Positions 48,754-58,392 are shown, counted from the first letter of the stretch. The stretch is DNA of 64,000 nt from Ruminococcus sp. (GCF_017464355.1 NZ_JAFUAG010000005.1:1-64000), one strand, 5' to 3'. Notes: generated from the sequence alone by a model not told the origin. Numbers and translations: made by a program.

Positions 48754-49704
48754 ATGGCTGAAAATGTTGTTAAGATAGAAAACTTAGTCAAGCGTTACGG
48801 CGAGCTTATCGCCCTGGATCATCTTGACCTGGAAATAAAGGCAGGAGAAGTCTTCGGGCTGCTGGGGCCTAACGGCTCGGGCAAGACCACCACCATAAAC
48901 TGTCTGCTCTCACTGCTGAGCTACGACAAGGGCAGCATTGAGATATTCGGGAAAAAGATGTCCCCCACCGCCTACGACATCAAGAAAGACATAGGCATAA
49001 TAATGCAGAACGTGGCTGTTTTTGAGGAACTGACCGTTCAGGAGAACATTGATTACTTCTGCGGGCTGTACATTACCGACAAGGCGAAAAGAAAGCAGTA
49101 TGTCGATGAGGCCATAAGCTTTGCGGGGCTGGAGGATTTCAGGAAATTCTTCCCGAAGAAGCTTTCGGGAGGCCTGCTGAGAAGGCTGAACATAGCCTGC
49201 GGCATAGCCCACAAGCCCAGGCTCATCATACTGGACGAACCTACCGTAGCCGTTGACCCCCAGAGCCGCAACAAGATACTTGAAGGCATAGAGGAGCTCA
49301 ACCGCAATGGAGCCACCATAATTTACACCTCCCACTACATGGAGGAGGTAGAGCAGATATGCACCCGCATAGCTATCATGGACAAGGGCAGGAAGATAGC
49401 CGAGGGCACCAAGGAAGAGCTAAAGACCATGATAAAGAACACCGAGACTATCACCGTGGCGCTGCATGAGCTTCCCGAAAAGGTGCTTGACGAGATAAGC
49501 GCCCTCAGCCACATCTACAGTGCTGATTACACTGACGGCACCCTGACAGCCTGCTGCTCGGGCGGGCGCCACAACCTCATAAGGATACTGGAGATACTGC
49601 AGAAGAATGACCTGCACATAGGCAAGGTAACAACAGCACAGCCCACCCTCAACGATGTGTTCCTGGAGATAACGGGCAAGGCGCTGAGAGATAAGGAGGA
49701 CTGA
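48754..49704 (+). CDS. ABC-2 type exporter ATP-binding protein
   Basis: A 316-residue ATPase of the DrrA/CcmA group: Walker A GPNGSGKTTT, Q-loop IMQNVAVFEELTVQENI, signature KLSGGLLRRLNIACG and Walker B LIILDEPTVAVDPQSRN. The C-terminal 80 residues are the extension usual in exporters. It is the first gene of an operon with two permeases. A TATAAT at about 48702 lies upstream without a clear -35. The exported substrate is unknown. Confidence 0.9.
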   Translation: MAENVVKIENLVKRYGELIALDHLDLEIKAGEVFGLLGPNGSGKTTTINCLLSLLSYDKGSIEIFGKKMSPTAYDIKKDIGIIMQNVAVFEELTVQENIDYFCGLYITDKAKRKQYVDEAISFAGLEDFRKFFPKKLSGGLLRRLNIACGIAHKPRLIILDEPTVAVDPQSRNKILEGIEELNRNGATIIYTSHYMEEVEQICTRIAIMDKGRKIAEGTKEELKTMIKNTETITVALHELPEKVLDEISALSHIYSADYTDGTLTACCSGGRHNLIRILEILQKNDLHIGKVTTAQPTLNDVFLEITGKALRDKED

Positions 49705-49705
49705 A

Positions 49706-50836
49706 ATGTTCTTTAACGAGTTCAAATACAATCTGCTTGCCACCATACGCAACCGCAGCTTTATCTTCTGGCTGATACTCTTCCCCATGGTGCTGGGCAC
49801 ACTGTTCAAGGCGGCATTTTCTGACGTTTATGCCAACGACATAAAGTTCAGCGCCATACCCGCCGCTGTGGTGGCTCAAAAAGATGACGAAGCTTTCAGG
49901 GAGGTCATCAAGGCAGTTTCAACAGGTGAAGACCCGCTGCTGAAAGTCACATATGCTGACAAGGAGGAAGCCGAGGAGCTGCTGAAAAACGGCAAGGTAT
50001 ACGGCATACTCACCAAGGGCGAGAGCCTGACCCTTTCGGTAGGCGCCAACGGTATCGAGGAGACCATACTCAAATCCTTTGCGGACAGATACCTCACCCA
50101 GGAAAAGCTCATAAAAGACACCGCAGAAAAAGACCCCTCGAAGATACCCGCCCTCATAGAGGTGATGCAGGAGGAAACAAATTCTCTTAAGAAGATAAGG
50201 ATCACCGACGGCGAATGCGACCCGCTGATAACCTACTTTTTCAACCTGCTGGCCATGGTGGCGGTCTGCAGCTCGGTAACGGGACTGAACATCGTTTCCA
50301 ACAACCAGGCAGACCAGTCCCCTCTTGCAGCAAGAAAAGGCTGCTCGCCCACACCCAAGCTCATAAGCACCCTGGCAGTGCTTGGCAGCTGCTGGGTAGT
50401 CAGCTCAGGCTGCACCGCTTTCAGCGTAAGCTTTCTGGCCTTTGTGCTTAAGATAAACTTCGGCAGCAGGCTGGGGCTTGTATACCTTTCAACTATGATA
50501 GGCGGGATAATGGGCACCTCCATGGGCTTTATGATAGGCTCGCTGGTAAGGGGCAGCGAAGGCAGAAGAAACGCTGCGGCCATGCTGATCTCCGTAGGCG
50601 GAAATTTCCTCAGCGGCCTGATGATAGCTGACATCAAGCCCGCCATAATGGAGAAAGCCCCCATAGTCAACGCACTTAACCCCTCAGCGGTGGTATGTGA
50701 CAGCCTGTACTACTTAAACCTTGACAGGGACTACGACCGCTATATCGGCAAGCTCATCACCATGCTGGCAATGACCGTGATATTCACGGCGGTGGGCTTC
50801 ATCTTCACAAGGAGGAAGAAATATGCAACTCTTTAA
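49706..50836 (+). CDS. ABC-2 type permease 1
   Basis: A 376-residue membrane protein: an N-terminal helix (FIFWLILFPMVLGTLFKAAF), a large extracellular domain of about 150 residues and five C-terminal helices (VCSSVTGLNIVSNN onward, ending VIFTAVGFIFTRRKK). This is the ABC-2/YhgE layout. The start codon lies one base after the ATPase stop. It overlaps the next permease gene by 14 bp. Confidence 0.85.
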   Translation: MFFNEFKYNLLATIRNRSFIFWLILFPMVLGTLFKAAFSDVYANDIKFSAIPAAVVAQKDDEAFREVIKAVSTGEDPLLKVTYADKEEAEELLKNGKVYGILTKGESLTLSVGANGIEETILKSFADRYLTQEKLIKDTAEKDPSKIPALIEVMQEETNSLKKIRITDGECDPLITYFFNLLAMVAVCSSVTGLNIVSNNQADQSPLAARKGCSPTPKLISTLAVLGSCWVVSSGCTAFSVSFLAFVLKINFGSRLGLVYLSTMIGGIMGTSMGFMIGSLVRGSEGRRNAAAMLISVGGNFLSGLMIADIKPAIMEKAPIVNALNPSAVVCDSLYYLNLDRDYDRYIGKLITMLAMTVIFTAVGFIFTRRKKYATL

Positions 50837-51962
50837 GCTGTTCATGCGCATACTCAAGAAGAAGCTGCCCCTTGCCATGGTCTACGTTGTGGTCTTCATG
50901 TTACTCTGCGTGGCTTTCTCGGCAAACGGTGACAACGAGGGCTCCTTCGAGGAAAGCAAGGTCAGCGTGGTCATCACCGACAATGACAACACCCCTGAAA
51001 GCAAGGCGCTGACAGACTACATCGCAAGCAGGCAGAAGGTCGTGGAAACGAAGATACCCGTAAAGGACGCACTCTTCTACAACCAGATAAGCTTTTCACT
51101 GACCATAAACGAGGGCTATGCCCACAGGCTCGCCGGGGGTGACACTGAGGCGCTGTTTACCCAGGAATATGTCCACGAAAGCTACGGGGCTGCCTACATG
51201 ACCAGCTTCCTTGATGAGTATGTGAGCTGTATAAGGGCAGCAATGCTCTCGGGGGAGGATACCTTGACAGCCGCAGGCAGCGCAGCCTCCGCCATGGATA
51301 CTGCCGCTGAGGTAGAAATGCTTTCATCAGACGCGGGCAAGCTCACAGGGCTGCTAAGCGGCCACGGATTTTTCAGGTACCTGCCCTATGTCATACTTTC
51401 AGTCATGATGATGTCGCTGTCATCGGTGCTGATATCCATAAACAGCAAGGAGGTACGCTACCGCACCAACTGTTCATCTGTCAGCCCCACCTCTTATGTC
51501 ATGCAGCTGCTGGGCGGCAGCGTGGAATTCATGCTGGGGGTATGGCTATTGTTCATGGTGCTGGGCGCCGTACTTGAAGGAGGCTTCAGCGGAAGAGGCT
51601 GGCTGCAGGTGCTGAACAGCTTTGTATTCTCCATAGTTGCTACCCTGATAGCTGCCATGATCTCCCTGCTGCTGAGATCGGCTCAGGCAGTTACACTGAT
51701 AAGCAATGTAGTGGGTCTGGCCATGAGTTTTATCAGCGGCGTGTTCGTGCCCCAGTCGATAATGAACAGCAGCGTGCTGGCAGTGGGCAAGTTCATGCCC
51801 ATGTACTGGTACACAAAGGCAAATGAGATGATAGTAGGCACAGAAGTCTACCATACAAACGAATACGTACAATGCCTGCTGATACAGGCAGGCTTCGCGG
51901 CGGCGCTGGCAGCCGTGACACTGGTGATATTCAGGCTGAAAATGAAAACAAACGAAAACTAA
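50823..51962 (+). CDS. ABC-2 type permease 2
   Basis: A 379-residue membrane protein with the same plan as its upstream neighbour: a first helix (LAMVYVVVFMLLCVAFSA), an extracellular domain and five helices (YLPYVILSVMMMSLSSVLISINSKEVR, LISNVVGLAMSFISGVFVPQS). The two permeases probably form a heterodimer with the ATPase. The gene is followed 25 bp later by the EFR1-type protein. Confidence 0.85.
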   Translation: MQLFKLFMRILKKKLPLAMVYVVVFMLLCVAFSANGDNEGSFEESKVSVVITDNDNTPESKALTDYIASRQKVVETKIPVKDALFYNQISFSLTINEGYAHRLAGGDTEALFTQEYVHESYGAAYMTSFLDEYVSCIRAAMLSGEDTLTAAGSAASAMDTAAEVEMLSSDAGKLTGLLSGHGFFRYLPYVILSVMMMSLSSVLISINSKEVRYRTNCSSVSPTSYVMQLLGGSVEFMLGVWLLFMVLGAVLEGGFSGRGWLQVLNSFVFSIVATLIAAMISLLLRSAQAVTLISNVVGLAMSFISGVFVPQSIMNSSVLAVGKFMPMYWYTKANEMIVGTEVYHTNEYVQCLLIQAGFAAALAAVTLVIFRLKMKTNEN

Positions 51963-51987
51963 GTGCAGGAAAAAAGGAGAACAAAAA

Positions 51988-52743
51988 ATGTTAGCGATAT
52001 ACCTCAGCGGAACAGGAAACACAAAACATTGTATAGAGAAGCTCGCAAAGCTCATAGATGAGAACACAGAGATACTGCCCATTGAGAGCGAGGGAATAAA
52101 GGAGAAGATAGCGGCGGCAGATGATATCATACTCGGGTACCCCACCCAGTTTTCCAACGCACCCATTATGGTTCGGGACTTTATAAAGCACAACGACATC
52201 TGGCGGGGCAAGCGGGTGCTTTGTGTGGCTACCATGGGTCTTTTCAGCGGCGACGGCGCAGGCTGTGCCGCAAGGCTGCTGCGAAAACAAGGCGCTGAGA
52301 TACTGGGCGGGCTGCACATACATATGCCCGATTCTATCAGTGACAACAAAATGCTGAAAAAGTCCCTTGAAGAGAACAAGGCCATTATCGCCGAGGCTGA
52401 CCGCAAGATAGAACGCACCGCCGCAGAGATACGCTCAGGGAAATACCCCACCGAGGGCATACGCCCATATTCCCGTGCGATAGGCCTGTTCGGCCAGCGC
52501 CTGTGGTTCTACGGCAAGACCCTCGATTATTCCGACAAGCTGAAAATAAGCGATGAATGCATAGGCTGCGGCAAATGCAGCAGCGTGTGTCCCATGAAAA
52601 ATCTCTCCATAAAAAACGGCAGGGTCGAAACAAAGGGCAGCTGTACCATGTGCTACCGCTGTGTCAGCCAGTGCCCCAAAAAGGCCATTACTCTGCTGGG
52701 CAGCAAGATATACGAGCAGTGCAGATTTGACAGGTATGTATAA
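51988..52743 (+). CDS. EFR1-type flavodoxin/ferredoxin fusion
   Basis: A 251-residue redox protein. The N-terminal flavodoxin-like part binds FMN (LSGTGNTKHCIEKLA, ILGYPTQFSNAPIMVRDFI, ATMGLFSGDGAG). The C-terminus has two 4Fe-4S clusters: CIGCGKCSSVCPM and CTMCYRCVSQCPK. This pairing defines the EFR1 family of anaerobic Firmicutes, of unknown electron partners. It follows the ABC exporter on the same strand with GGAG upstream and may be co-transcribed. Confidence 0.9.
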   Translation: MLAIYLSGTGNTKHCIEKLAKLIDENTEILPIESEGIKEKIAAADDIILGYPTQFSNAPIMVRDFIKHNDIWRGKRVLCVATMGLFSGDGAGCAARLLRKQGAEILGGLHIHMPDSISDNKMLKKSLEENKAIIAEADRKIERTAAEIRSGKYPTEGIRPYSRAIGLFGQRLWFYGKTLDYSDKLKISDECIGCGKCSSVCPMKNLSIKNGRVETKGSCTMCYRCVSQCPKKAITLLGSKIYEQCRFDRYV

Positions 52744-52765
52744 AAAACAGCCGCCGCAAATGAAA

Positions 52766-52800
52766 AGCCCCGGGAAATGCTTTTGACAGATCCCGGGGCT
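52766..52800. terminator. Terminator between convergent genes
   Basis: AGCCCCGGGA (52766-52775) pairs with TCCCGGGGCT (52791-52800). TTTTC follows on the minus strand, so it mainly serves the Ca2+ ATPase gene. Confidence 0.8.
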
Positions 52801-52806
52801 GTGCTG

Positions 52807-55422
52807 TTATGCTTTCTTTGATTTTTTCACAAGTACGACTACCTCATGTGCGACCAGGGGCATGATCGAAAGGATCAGGACCAGTCCCCACATAGCGCCT
52901 GTCATCTTAACGGTACCGAATATATTTCTCAGGAAAGGTATCTCGGTAACTGCCAGCTGACCAAGCAGACCTACTGCCAGAGCAAGTATCATTATCTTGT
53001 TGTCCAGATGATTGAATTTGAACAGTGAAGTTTCGGTATCACGCATACCTATGGCATGGAACAGCTCGGATACTGCAAGGGTGCAGAAGGCAAGCGTCTG
53101 GGACTTCATCAGTATCTCCTTATCAGCGAAGCGATCGATGATGTTCCCGAGGCTGAATGCTGTTCCCGCTGATGAAAGCTCCCTTATGGGCGTATACAGG
53201 AAAGCGATTAGGGTCACAACTGCGATGATAACGCTGTAAAGCCCCACCTTGAAATATCCGCCGTCAGCAAAGATAGACTCGCCGTTTTTGCGGGGTTTCT
53301 TGTTCATTACATCAGATGATGAGTTGGGATCGACACCCAGTGCAAAGCAGGGCAGGGAGTCGGTGAGGAGATTTACCCACAGTATGTGTACGGCCTTGAG
53401 GGGTGCCGCAAAGCCTGCCGCGATAGCCGCAAACATTACCACGACTTCGCTTATATTCGAGGACAGCGCAAAGAGGATAGACTTCTTGACATTCTCGTAA
53501 ATGTTCCTGCCCTCCTTGACAGCCTTTTCTATGGTGGTGAATTTGTCGTCCTGCAGAACTATGTCTGCGGCACCCTTGGCAACATCGGTACCTGTTATGC
53601 CCATTGCAACACCGACATCAGCCGCTTTAAGCGAGGGTGCGTCGTTCACGCCGTCGCCTGTCATGGAAGCGATATTGTTGTTGGCCTGTATGGCCTTTAC
53701 TATCCTGACCTTGTGTTCGGGGGAAACTCTTGCAAAGATCGAAAGCCCGGGAACTCGCTCGCGCAGCTCCTCATCGCTCATCTCGTCCAGCTCGTGACCC
53801 ATTACGCATTCATCGGGTCTTTCTGCTATGCCCAGCTTTTTGGCTATGGCAAGGGCAGTGTCCTTGTGGTCGCCTGTTATCATGACAGTCTTTATGCCTG
53901 CACGCTTGAAGGTGCTGATAGACTCGACCACCTCAGGTCTTTCGGGGTCTATCATACCTATCATGCCGATGTAGGTAAGCCCCTGTTCAACAGCGTCCCT
54001 GTTATCCTCACGGACAGCCAGCGAAAGCACACGCAGTGCCTCAAAGGACATCTCCGACATGGCATTGGAAATAAGGGTCATATCCTCATTTGTTATCTCA
54101 CGGACAGCACCGTTGACCCTTATGTGGGTACACCTCATCAGCAGTTCATCGGTAGAGCCTTTGGTGTAGGATATTATCTTTCCGTCCTCGGTGGTATGAA
54201 CGGTGGTCATGAGCTTTCTTTCCGAATCGAAAGCCTTTTCGTTTATACGGGGCACAGACTTTTCCGTGGCCGCCTTTTCAATGCCGTATCTCTTTGCAAA
54301 GGCCACAAGGGCAGTCTCGGTGGGGTCGCCTACCTCGGTGCCGTCAGAAGCGATAGAAGCGTCATTACAAAGCATAAGCCCCTTTATGAGCGTATCGTGC
54401 TTATCCTTATCAAGGGTATCAAGGTCGATGTACTCACCGTTCTCAAAAGCCTTTACAACGGTCATCTTGTTCTGGGTAAGGGTGCCTGTTTTATCAGAGC
54501 ATACATAGCTTACCGCGCCCAGGGTCTCAACAGCGGGCATATTCTTGACTATGGCATTTATCTTTGCCATTCTCTGCATACCCAGGGCAAGCACTATGGT
54601 GACGATAGTGGGTATTCCCTCGGGGATAGCCGCAACTGCCAGGGAAACCGCCGTCATGAGAAGCTCCAGCACCTCTCTGCCCTGGAGTATGCCTATGAGG
54701 AACACCACTGCACATATGATGATAACTGCAATGCCCAGGGTACGGCTGAGTTCGTCCATGCCTTTCTGCAGGGGCGAGGGCTTTTCCTTTTCCTGCCCTA
54801 CCATATCGGCTATCTTGCCTATCTGGGTATCCATGCCCGTGTGTACGACTTCACCTATGCCTCGCCCGAAGGTGACAACGGTGGTCATATATGCAAGGTC
54901 AAGGCGGTCGCCTATGCCTGTCTTTTCATCAGGCACGAAGTTCTCGTCCTTTTCCACAGGTACAGATTCGCCCGTGAGTGCCTTTTCGTCCATCATCAGG
55001 CGGGCTGTTTCAAGCAGTTTCAGGTCGGCAGGTACCTGCTTGCCCGCTTCAAGTACAACGATATCGCCGACGACCAGTTCCTCCGAGGATATCTCCCTGG
55101 TCTCACCGTCGCGGATAACGGTGGCTTTCAGCACAGACATCTTCTTCAGCGCGTCAAGAGCCTTCTGCGCCTTGCCCTCCTGCACCACGCCTATCACCGC
55201 ATTGGCTATGACGATGACCAGCATGATGACAGCTTCGCCGTAATCGTGCAGTATTATCGAGATTATGATAGCCGCACCAAGTATCGCATTGGTGAAGTTC
55301 AGTATCTGTGCAAGAAACATCTGCAATAATGTTTTCTGCTTTTCCTCTTTCAGGCAGTTACGTCCGTTCTCACTAAGACGTTTTTCGGCTTCTGCCTGCG
55401 TAAGCCCCGTAAATTTAGCCAT
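52807..55422 (-). CDS. P-type Ca2+-transporting ATPase (SERCA/PMCA-like)
   Basis: An 871-residue P2-type pump that exports calcium. The cation N-domain is at 1-70 (MAKFTGLTQAEAEKRLSENGRNCL). The actuator motif TGESVPV, helix 4 PEGIPT (calcium site), phosphorylation motif SDKTGTLTQNK with D310, MITGDH, TGDGVNDAPSL and helix 6 NLLTDSLP are all present. PEGIP with NxxTDxxP distinguishes calcium pumps from Na/K types. It is monocistronic with a consensus promoter. Confidence 0.93.
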   Translation of the reverse strand: MAKFTGLTQAEAEKRLSENGRNCLKEEKQKTLLQMFLAQILNFTNAILGAAIIISIILHDYGEAVIMLVIVIANAVIGVVQEGKAQKALDALKKMSVLKATVIRDGETREISSEELVVGDIVVLEAGKQVPADLKLLETARLMMDEKALTGESVPVEKDENFVPDEKTGIGDRLDLAYMTTVVTFGRGIGEVVHTGMDTQIGKIADMVGQEKEKPSPLQKGMDELSRTLGIAVIIICAVVFLIGILQGREVLELLMTAVSLAVAAIPEGIPTIVTIVLALGMQRMAKINAIVKNMPAVETLGAVSYVCSDKTGTLTQNKMTVVKAFENGEYIDLDTLDKDKHDTLIKGLMLCNDASIASDGTEVGDPTETALVAFAKRYGIEKAATEKSVPRINEKAFDSERKLMTTVHTTEDGKIISYTKGSTDELLMRCTHIRVNGAVREITNEDMTLISNAMSEMSFEALRVLSLAVREDNRDAVEQGLTYIGMIGMIDPERPEVVESISTFKRAGIKTVMITGDHKDTALAIAKKLGIAERPDECVMGHELDEMSDEELRERVPGLSIFARVSPEHKVRIVKAIQANNNIASMTGDGVNDAPSLKAADVGVAMGITGTDVAKGAADIVLQDDKFTTIEKAVKEGRNIYENVKKSILFALSSNISEVVVMFAAIAAGFAAPLKAVHILWVNLLTDSLPCFALGVDPNSSSDVMNKKPRKNGESIFADGGYFKVGLYSVIIAVVTLIAFLYTPIRELSSAGTAFSLGNIIDRFADKEILMKSQTLAFCTLAVSELFHAIGMRDTETSLFKFNHLDNKIMILALAVGLLGQLAVTEIPFLRNIFGTVKMTGAMWGLVLILSIMPLVAHEVVVLVKKSKKA

Positions 55423-55455
55423 AGCTGTGTTTGCTCCTTTTTTCAGATACTATTC

Positions 55456-55484
55456 ATTATACATCAACTTACAGTAACTGTCAA
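55456..55484 (-). promoter_or_regulatory. Promoter of the Ca2+ ATPase gene
   Basis: On the minus strand TTGACA (55479-55484), 17 bp, TATAAT (55456-55461), both perfect. Confidence 0.9.
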
Positions 55485-55526
55485 TATTCAGTCAGATGAT
55501 AAGAAAGCTCAGCCTGTGCCCAAAGA

Positions 55527-55564
55527 AAACAGCGGCCGCACCATTGAGTTCGCGGGCGGCCGCT
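55527..55564 (-). terminator. Terminator of the ispF-pheA operon
   Basis: AGCGGCCGC (55531-55539) pairs with GCGGCCGCT (55556-55564), and the minus strand continues TGTTTTCTTT. Confidence 0.75.
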
Positions 55565-55573
55565 TTGCTGTTT

Positions 55574-56047
55574 TTACACATTCTCCAGCAGTACCACTGC
55601 TGTGGCTGAAATGCCAAGACCCTCTCCAGTGAAGCCGAGGTGTTCCTCGGTGGTGGCTTTTACCGAGATCCTGCTCACATCGCAGCCTATGACATTTGCT
55701 ATATTCGTTCTCATTTCCATGATATAGGGTGCGAGCTTGGGCTGCTGGCAGCATATGGTCATATCAGCATTGCTGAACACATATTCGCTGTCCTCCAGCA
55801 GTTCGCACACTTTATCCAGCAGCTTCATGCTATCAGCGCCCTTGTACTCAGGGTCGGTATCAGGGAAAAGCTTGCCTATATCCCCCAGAGCCAGCGCACC
55901 GAGAATGGCGTCCATAAGTGCGTGTACCAGCACATCAGCGTCCGAATGGCCATCGAGGCCTTTTTCAAAGGGTATATCCACCCCGCCGAGTATGAGCTTT
56001 CTGCCCTCGGTGAGCCTGTGTACATCATAACCGTGACCTATACGCAT
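55574..56047 (-). CDS. ispF: 2-C-methyl-D-erythritol 2,4-cyclodiphosphate synthase
   Basis: A 157-residue enzyme of the MEP isoprenoid pathway. The metal ligands are D8 and H10 ([10 protein letters not shown]) and the later histidine in [37 protein letters not shown] and the C-terminal [20 protein letters not shown] are typical. The gene starts 3 bp after pheA, so the two are one operon. Confidence 0.95.
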   Translation of the reverse strand: MRIGHGYDVHRLTEGRKLILGGVDIPFEKGLDGHSDADVLVHALMDAILGALALGDIGKLFPDTDPEYKGADSMKLLDKVCELLEDSEYVFSNADMTICCQQPKLAPYIMEMRTNIANVIGCDVSRISVKATTEEHLGFTGEGLGISATAVVLLENV

Positions 56048-56050
56048 ATC

Positions 56051-57163
56051 CTATACCTCCTCATAGTTTCCTAAGAATTTGAAATAGCTCAGTTCCTGCT
56101 CCAGCTCGCTCAGCAGCTTTGCCACCTCGGGGCTGTCGATATTGCCGTGGAAATCCAGATAGAACACCACATCAAAATCCGTATTGGCAATTGGCATACT
56201 CTCTATCATGGAAAGATTCAGCCCTGCCACCGAGAACTTCGTCAGCAGCCTGTACAGCGATGAGCTCTGGTGGGGCAGCGCCAGGCATACCGATATGGTG
56301 TTTGCATTGGCGGACTTAAGAGTTTCCCGCGAGATGAGAATAAACTTGGTATAATTCTCCGTGGCATTCTGGATATTTTTTTCAAGTATATCCAGCCCGA
56401 ACTCATTGGCCGCATTCTCAGAGCAGATAGCCGCATAGGGCTCATCGCTTTCCCTGATGAACTTGGCTGCCAGGGAAGTATTTGCATAGCGGTGGGTCTT
56501 GAAGCCATGCTCGTTTATAAAATCAGAGCATTGCTGCAGTCCCTGTTCGTGGGAATATACCGCCTTTATATCCTCCATTTTAACGCCCTTTTTCACAGCC
56601 AGGCAGTGGGAGATACGCAGCTTTGTTCCCGCGCATATCTTGAAATCATACCGCTTCATCAGGTCATAGGTCTGTGCCACCGAACCCGCTGTAGAATTGA
56701 CTATGGGCAGTATACCATACTCAGCCTCGCCCTCAGCCACGGCCTTGAAGATATCTTCAAACTCCTCATGGAAGACAGGCTCGAACTCATCAAAGAGGTT
56801 TGAGCAGGCAATGTGGTTATAGGAACCGTTAGTCCCGGGGACAGCTACCGTATGCCTGCCCGAAAGCTCCAGGGGCTTGTACTTTATGCTTTCCGCGTCA
56901 GCGAAAAACTGCTGGTACTGCATACACTTCGATATATCCATCATAGTCTGGAAATACACCCGTGTAGCCCCTTTGAGGTCATCAGGCGCCGAGGCTGTCA
57001 CCCTGTCGATTATCTCCCTCTCCCTGTCCTTGTGGAAGACGGGCAGGTCGTTGGCTATCTTGTATTCCGCCACCTGGTAGCAGAGCCGCATACGCTTGGT
57101 AAAAAGCTCCTGCAGCTGCTTATCTACCTCGTTTATCTCAAGTCTTAATTCTTTCAGATCCAT
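56051..57163 (-). CDS. pheA: Bifunctional chorismate mutase/prephenate dehydratase
   Basis: A 370-residue P-protein that makes phenylpyruvate from chorismate. Residues 1-85 are an AroQ chorismate mutase (LRLEINEVDKQLQELFTKRM). Residues about 107-285 are the dehydratase (AVPGTNGSYNHIACSNLF, LPIVNSTAGSVAQTYDL, ATENYTKFILIS). The ACT domain at the end (FSVAGLNLSMIESMPI) gives phenylalanine feedback. It is the first gene of a pair with ispF. Confidence 0.94.
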   Translation of the reverse strand: MDLKELRLEINEVDKQLQELFTKRMRLCYQVAEYKIANDLPVFHKDREREIIDRVTASAPDDLKGATRVYFQTMMDISKCMQYQQFFADAESIKYKPLELSGRHTVAVPGTNGSYNHIACSNLFDEFEPVFHEEFEDIFKAVAEGEAEYGILPIVNSTAGSVAQTYDLMKRYDFKICAGTKLRISHCLAVKKGVKMEDIKAVYSHEQGLQQCSDFINEHGFKTHRYANTSLAAKFIRESDEPYAAICSENAANEFGLDILEKNIQNATENYTKFILISRETLKSANANTISVCLALPHQSSSLYRLLTKFSVAGLNLSMIESMPIANTDFDVVFYLDFHGNIDSPEVAKLLSELEQELSYFKFLGNYEEV

Positions 57164-57284
57164 AATATCACCCTAACGATAAAAAGTACTCCTATATTTT
57201 ACCACGTTTTCCCGATTTTTGCAATAGCTTTTTCCGCAGCATTTTACAGACATTGCTGACCTGATATCATCATCAGAAACAAAA

Positions 57285-57312
57285 ACACTCCTGTCAGTTA
57301 CGACAGAAGTGT
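57285..57312 (-). terminator. Terminator of the ylxM-ffh-rpsP-khpA operon
   Basis: ACACTCCTGTC (57285-57295) pairs with GACAGAAGTGT (57302-57312), one mismatch, then TTTTGTTTC on the minus strand. Confidence 0.85.
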
Positions 57313-57329
57313 CAAAACGCAAATATCGC

Positions 57330-57563
57330 TTAGTCTATCTCGACCATTATCTTCTGGCCGACCTTGGAAGCAGCTGCTCTCATAACAACTCTGATAGCCT
57401 TAGCTATCCTTCCCTGCTTACCGATAACTCTGCCCATGTCGTCAGCTGCAACGTGGAGGTGGTAAACTATAACACCCTCATCGTTGGGCTCATCAGCAGT
57501 AACTTCGATAGCGGTCTTGTCCTCGACCAGATCAGCTACGATAGTTTCGAGTAATTCTTTCAT
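57330..57563 (-). CDS. khpA: KH-domain RNA-binding protein KhpA
   Basis: A 77-residue protein that is one KH domain: LHVAADDMGRVIGKQGRIAKAIRVVMRAAA with the GKQG loop that contacts RNA. KhpA (YlqC) pairs with KhpB/Jag in cell-wall and division control. It follows rpsP by 86 bp, the standard Firmicutes order, but rimM and trmD do not come next; a terminator does. Confidence 0.92.
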   Translation of the reverse strand: MKELLETIVADLVEDKTAIEVTADEPNDEGVIVYHLHVAADDMGRVIGKQGRIAKAIRVVMRAAASKVGQKIMVEID

Positions 57564-57649
57564 CTAAATGCTCCTCCTTAACACTTCCCGCAAGAGTATA
57601 TCGGTAAGGCGGGTGCGGGATAGTTTGCCTTACCGACGGAAGACGCAAA

Positions 57650-57892
57650 TTACAGTGTGCCGTTCTTCTTCAGGATAGCCTTTACTGTATCAGTAGGCTG
57701 TGCGCCCTTTGCGATCCAGCTCTTTACCTTCTCGTCATCTACCTTTACCAGGGAAGGCTCCTTAGTGGGGTCATAGTAACCCAGCTCCTCGATAAATCTG
57801 CCATCTCTGGGGTATCTGGAGTCAGCAACAACGAGTCTGTAGAAAGGTGCCTTCTTGGCGCCCATTCTTCTCAGTCTGATCTTTACTGCCAT
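57650..57892 (-). CDS. rpsP: 30S ribosomal protein S16
   Basis: An 80-residue basic protein of the small subunit: [24 protein letters not shown] and [12 protein letters not shown] are the family signatures. The length is normal. It is in the operon with ffh upstream and khpA downstream, with two small membrane-protein genes inserted between ffh and rpsP. Confidence 0.96.
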   Translation of the reverse strand: MAVKIRLRRMGAKKAPFYRLVVADSRYPRDGRFIEELGYYDPTKEPSLVKVDDEKVKSWIAKGAQPTDTVKAILKKNGTL

Positions 57893-57961
57893 TTTAAATT
57901 CACCTCCGTACTTTCCTTAAAATAATATATCAAGCGGGGAACTCCGCATTGAAAACTTACA

Positions 57962-58162
57962 TCAAACGAATATCATCACTATACCGACGATCATTACAAC
58001 TATGCCGCAAAACATATACAATATGCGGGCATTCTTTCTGCCGATCTGCTCAACGGCTCTGCGCATCTTTATAGCTGAGAAAAAAAGATCCCAATCTTTA
58101 TATGCGCCCCAGAAAAGGTAAAAACCAAAGCCAAGCAGAAGTATGACCCTAATAAAACTCAA
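57962..58162 (-). CDS. Imm17-like small membrane protein (copy 2)
   Basis: A 66-residue protein with an N-terminal helix (VILLLGFGFYLFWGAY) and a C-terminal helix (LYMFCGIVVMIVGIVMIF). Between them DWDLFFSAIKMRRAVEQIGRKNARILY matches the W-x-x-FF ... GRxxAR-x-x-Y pattern I recall for Imm17, a family of immunity proteins of polymorphic toxin systems. No toxin is nearby. It lies between its relative and rpsP inside the SRP operon. Confidence 0.55.
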   Translation of the reverse strand: MSFIRVILLLGFGFYLFWGAYKDWDLFFSAIKMRRAVEQIGRKNARILYMFCGIVVMIVGIVMIFV

Positions 58163-58200
58163 TCTGACTTAAACTCCTTTCAGGCAGCATTCCATCTGCC

Positions 58201-58389
58201 TCACATATCCATAAAAAGCATTATGCTGAAAACTATCAGCAGCAGCCCTATGCCGCCGTAGACGACCCTTGCTGCGGTGTGACCCATACTGCCCGTCTTC
58301 ACTATCCTGAAGAAAAACTTCACATCAGCGAAGCAGCACCATATCACCAGACCGCCCAGCACCATGAAAAGCAGTGCTATGTACATCAT
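58201..58389 (-). CDS. Imm17-like small membrane protein (copy 1)
   Basis: A 62-residue two-helix protein (ALLFMVLGGLVIWCCFAD and VVYGGIGLLLIVFSIMLFM) with KFFFRIVKTGSMGHTAARVVY in the middle, parallel to its neighbour, so the two are probably diverged copies. The start lies 3 bp after the ffh stop without a clear ribosome site, which implies translational coupling. The function is unknown. Confidence 0.5.
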   Translation of the reverse strand: MMYIALLFMVLGGLVIWCCFADVKFFFRIVKTGSMGHTAARVVYGGIGLLLIVFSIMLFMDM

Positions 58390-58392
58390 GGC

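Noticed and set aside
53386-55329. A 647-codon open frame on the plus strand
   Set aside because: It is exactly antisense to the Ca2+ ATPase gene, has no recognisable domain and reflects codon bias of the real gene.
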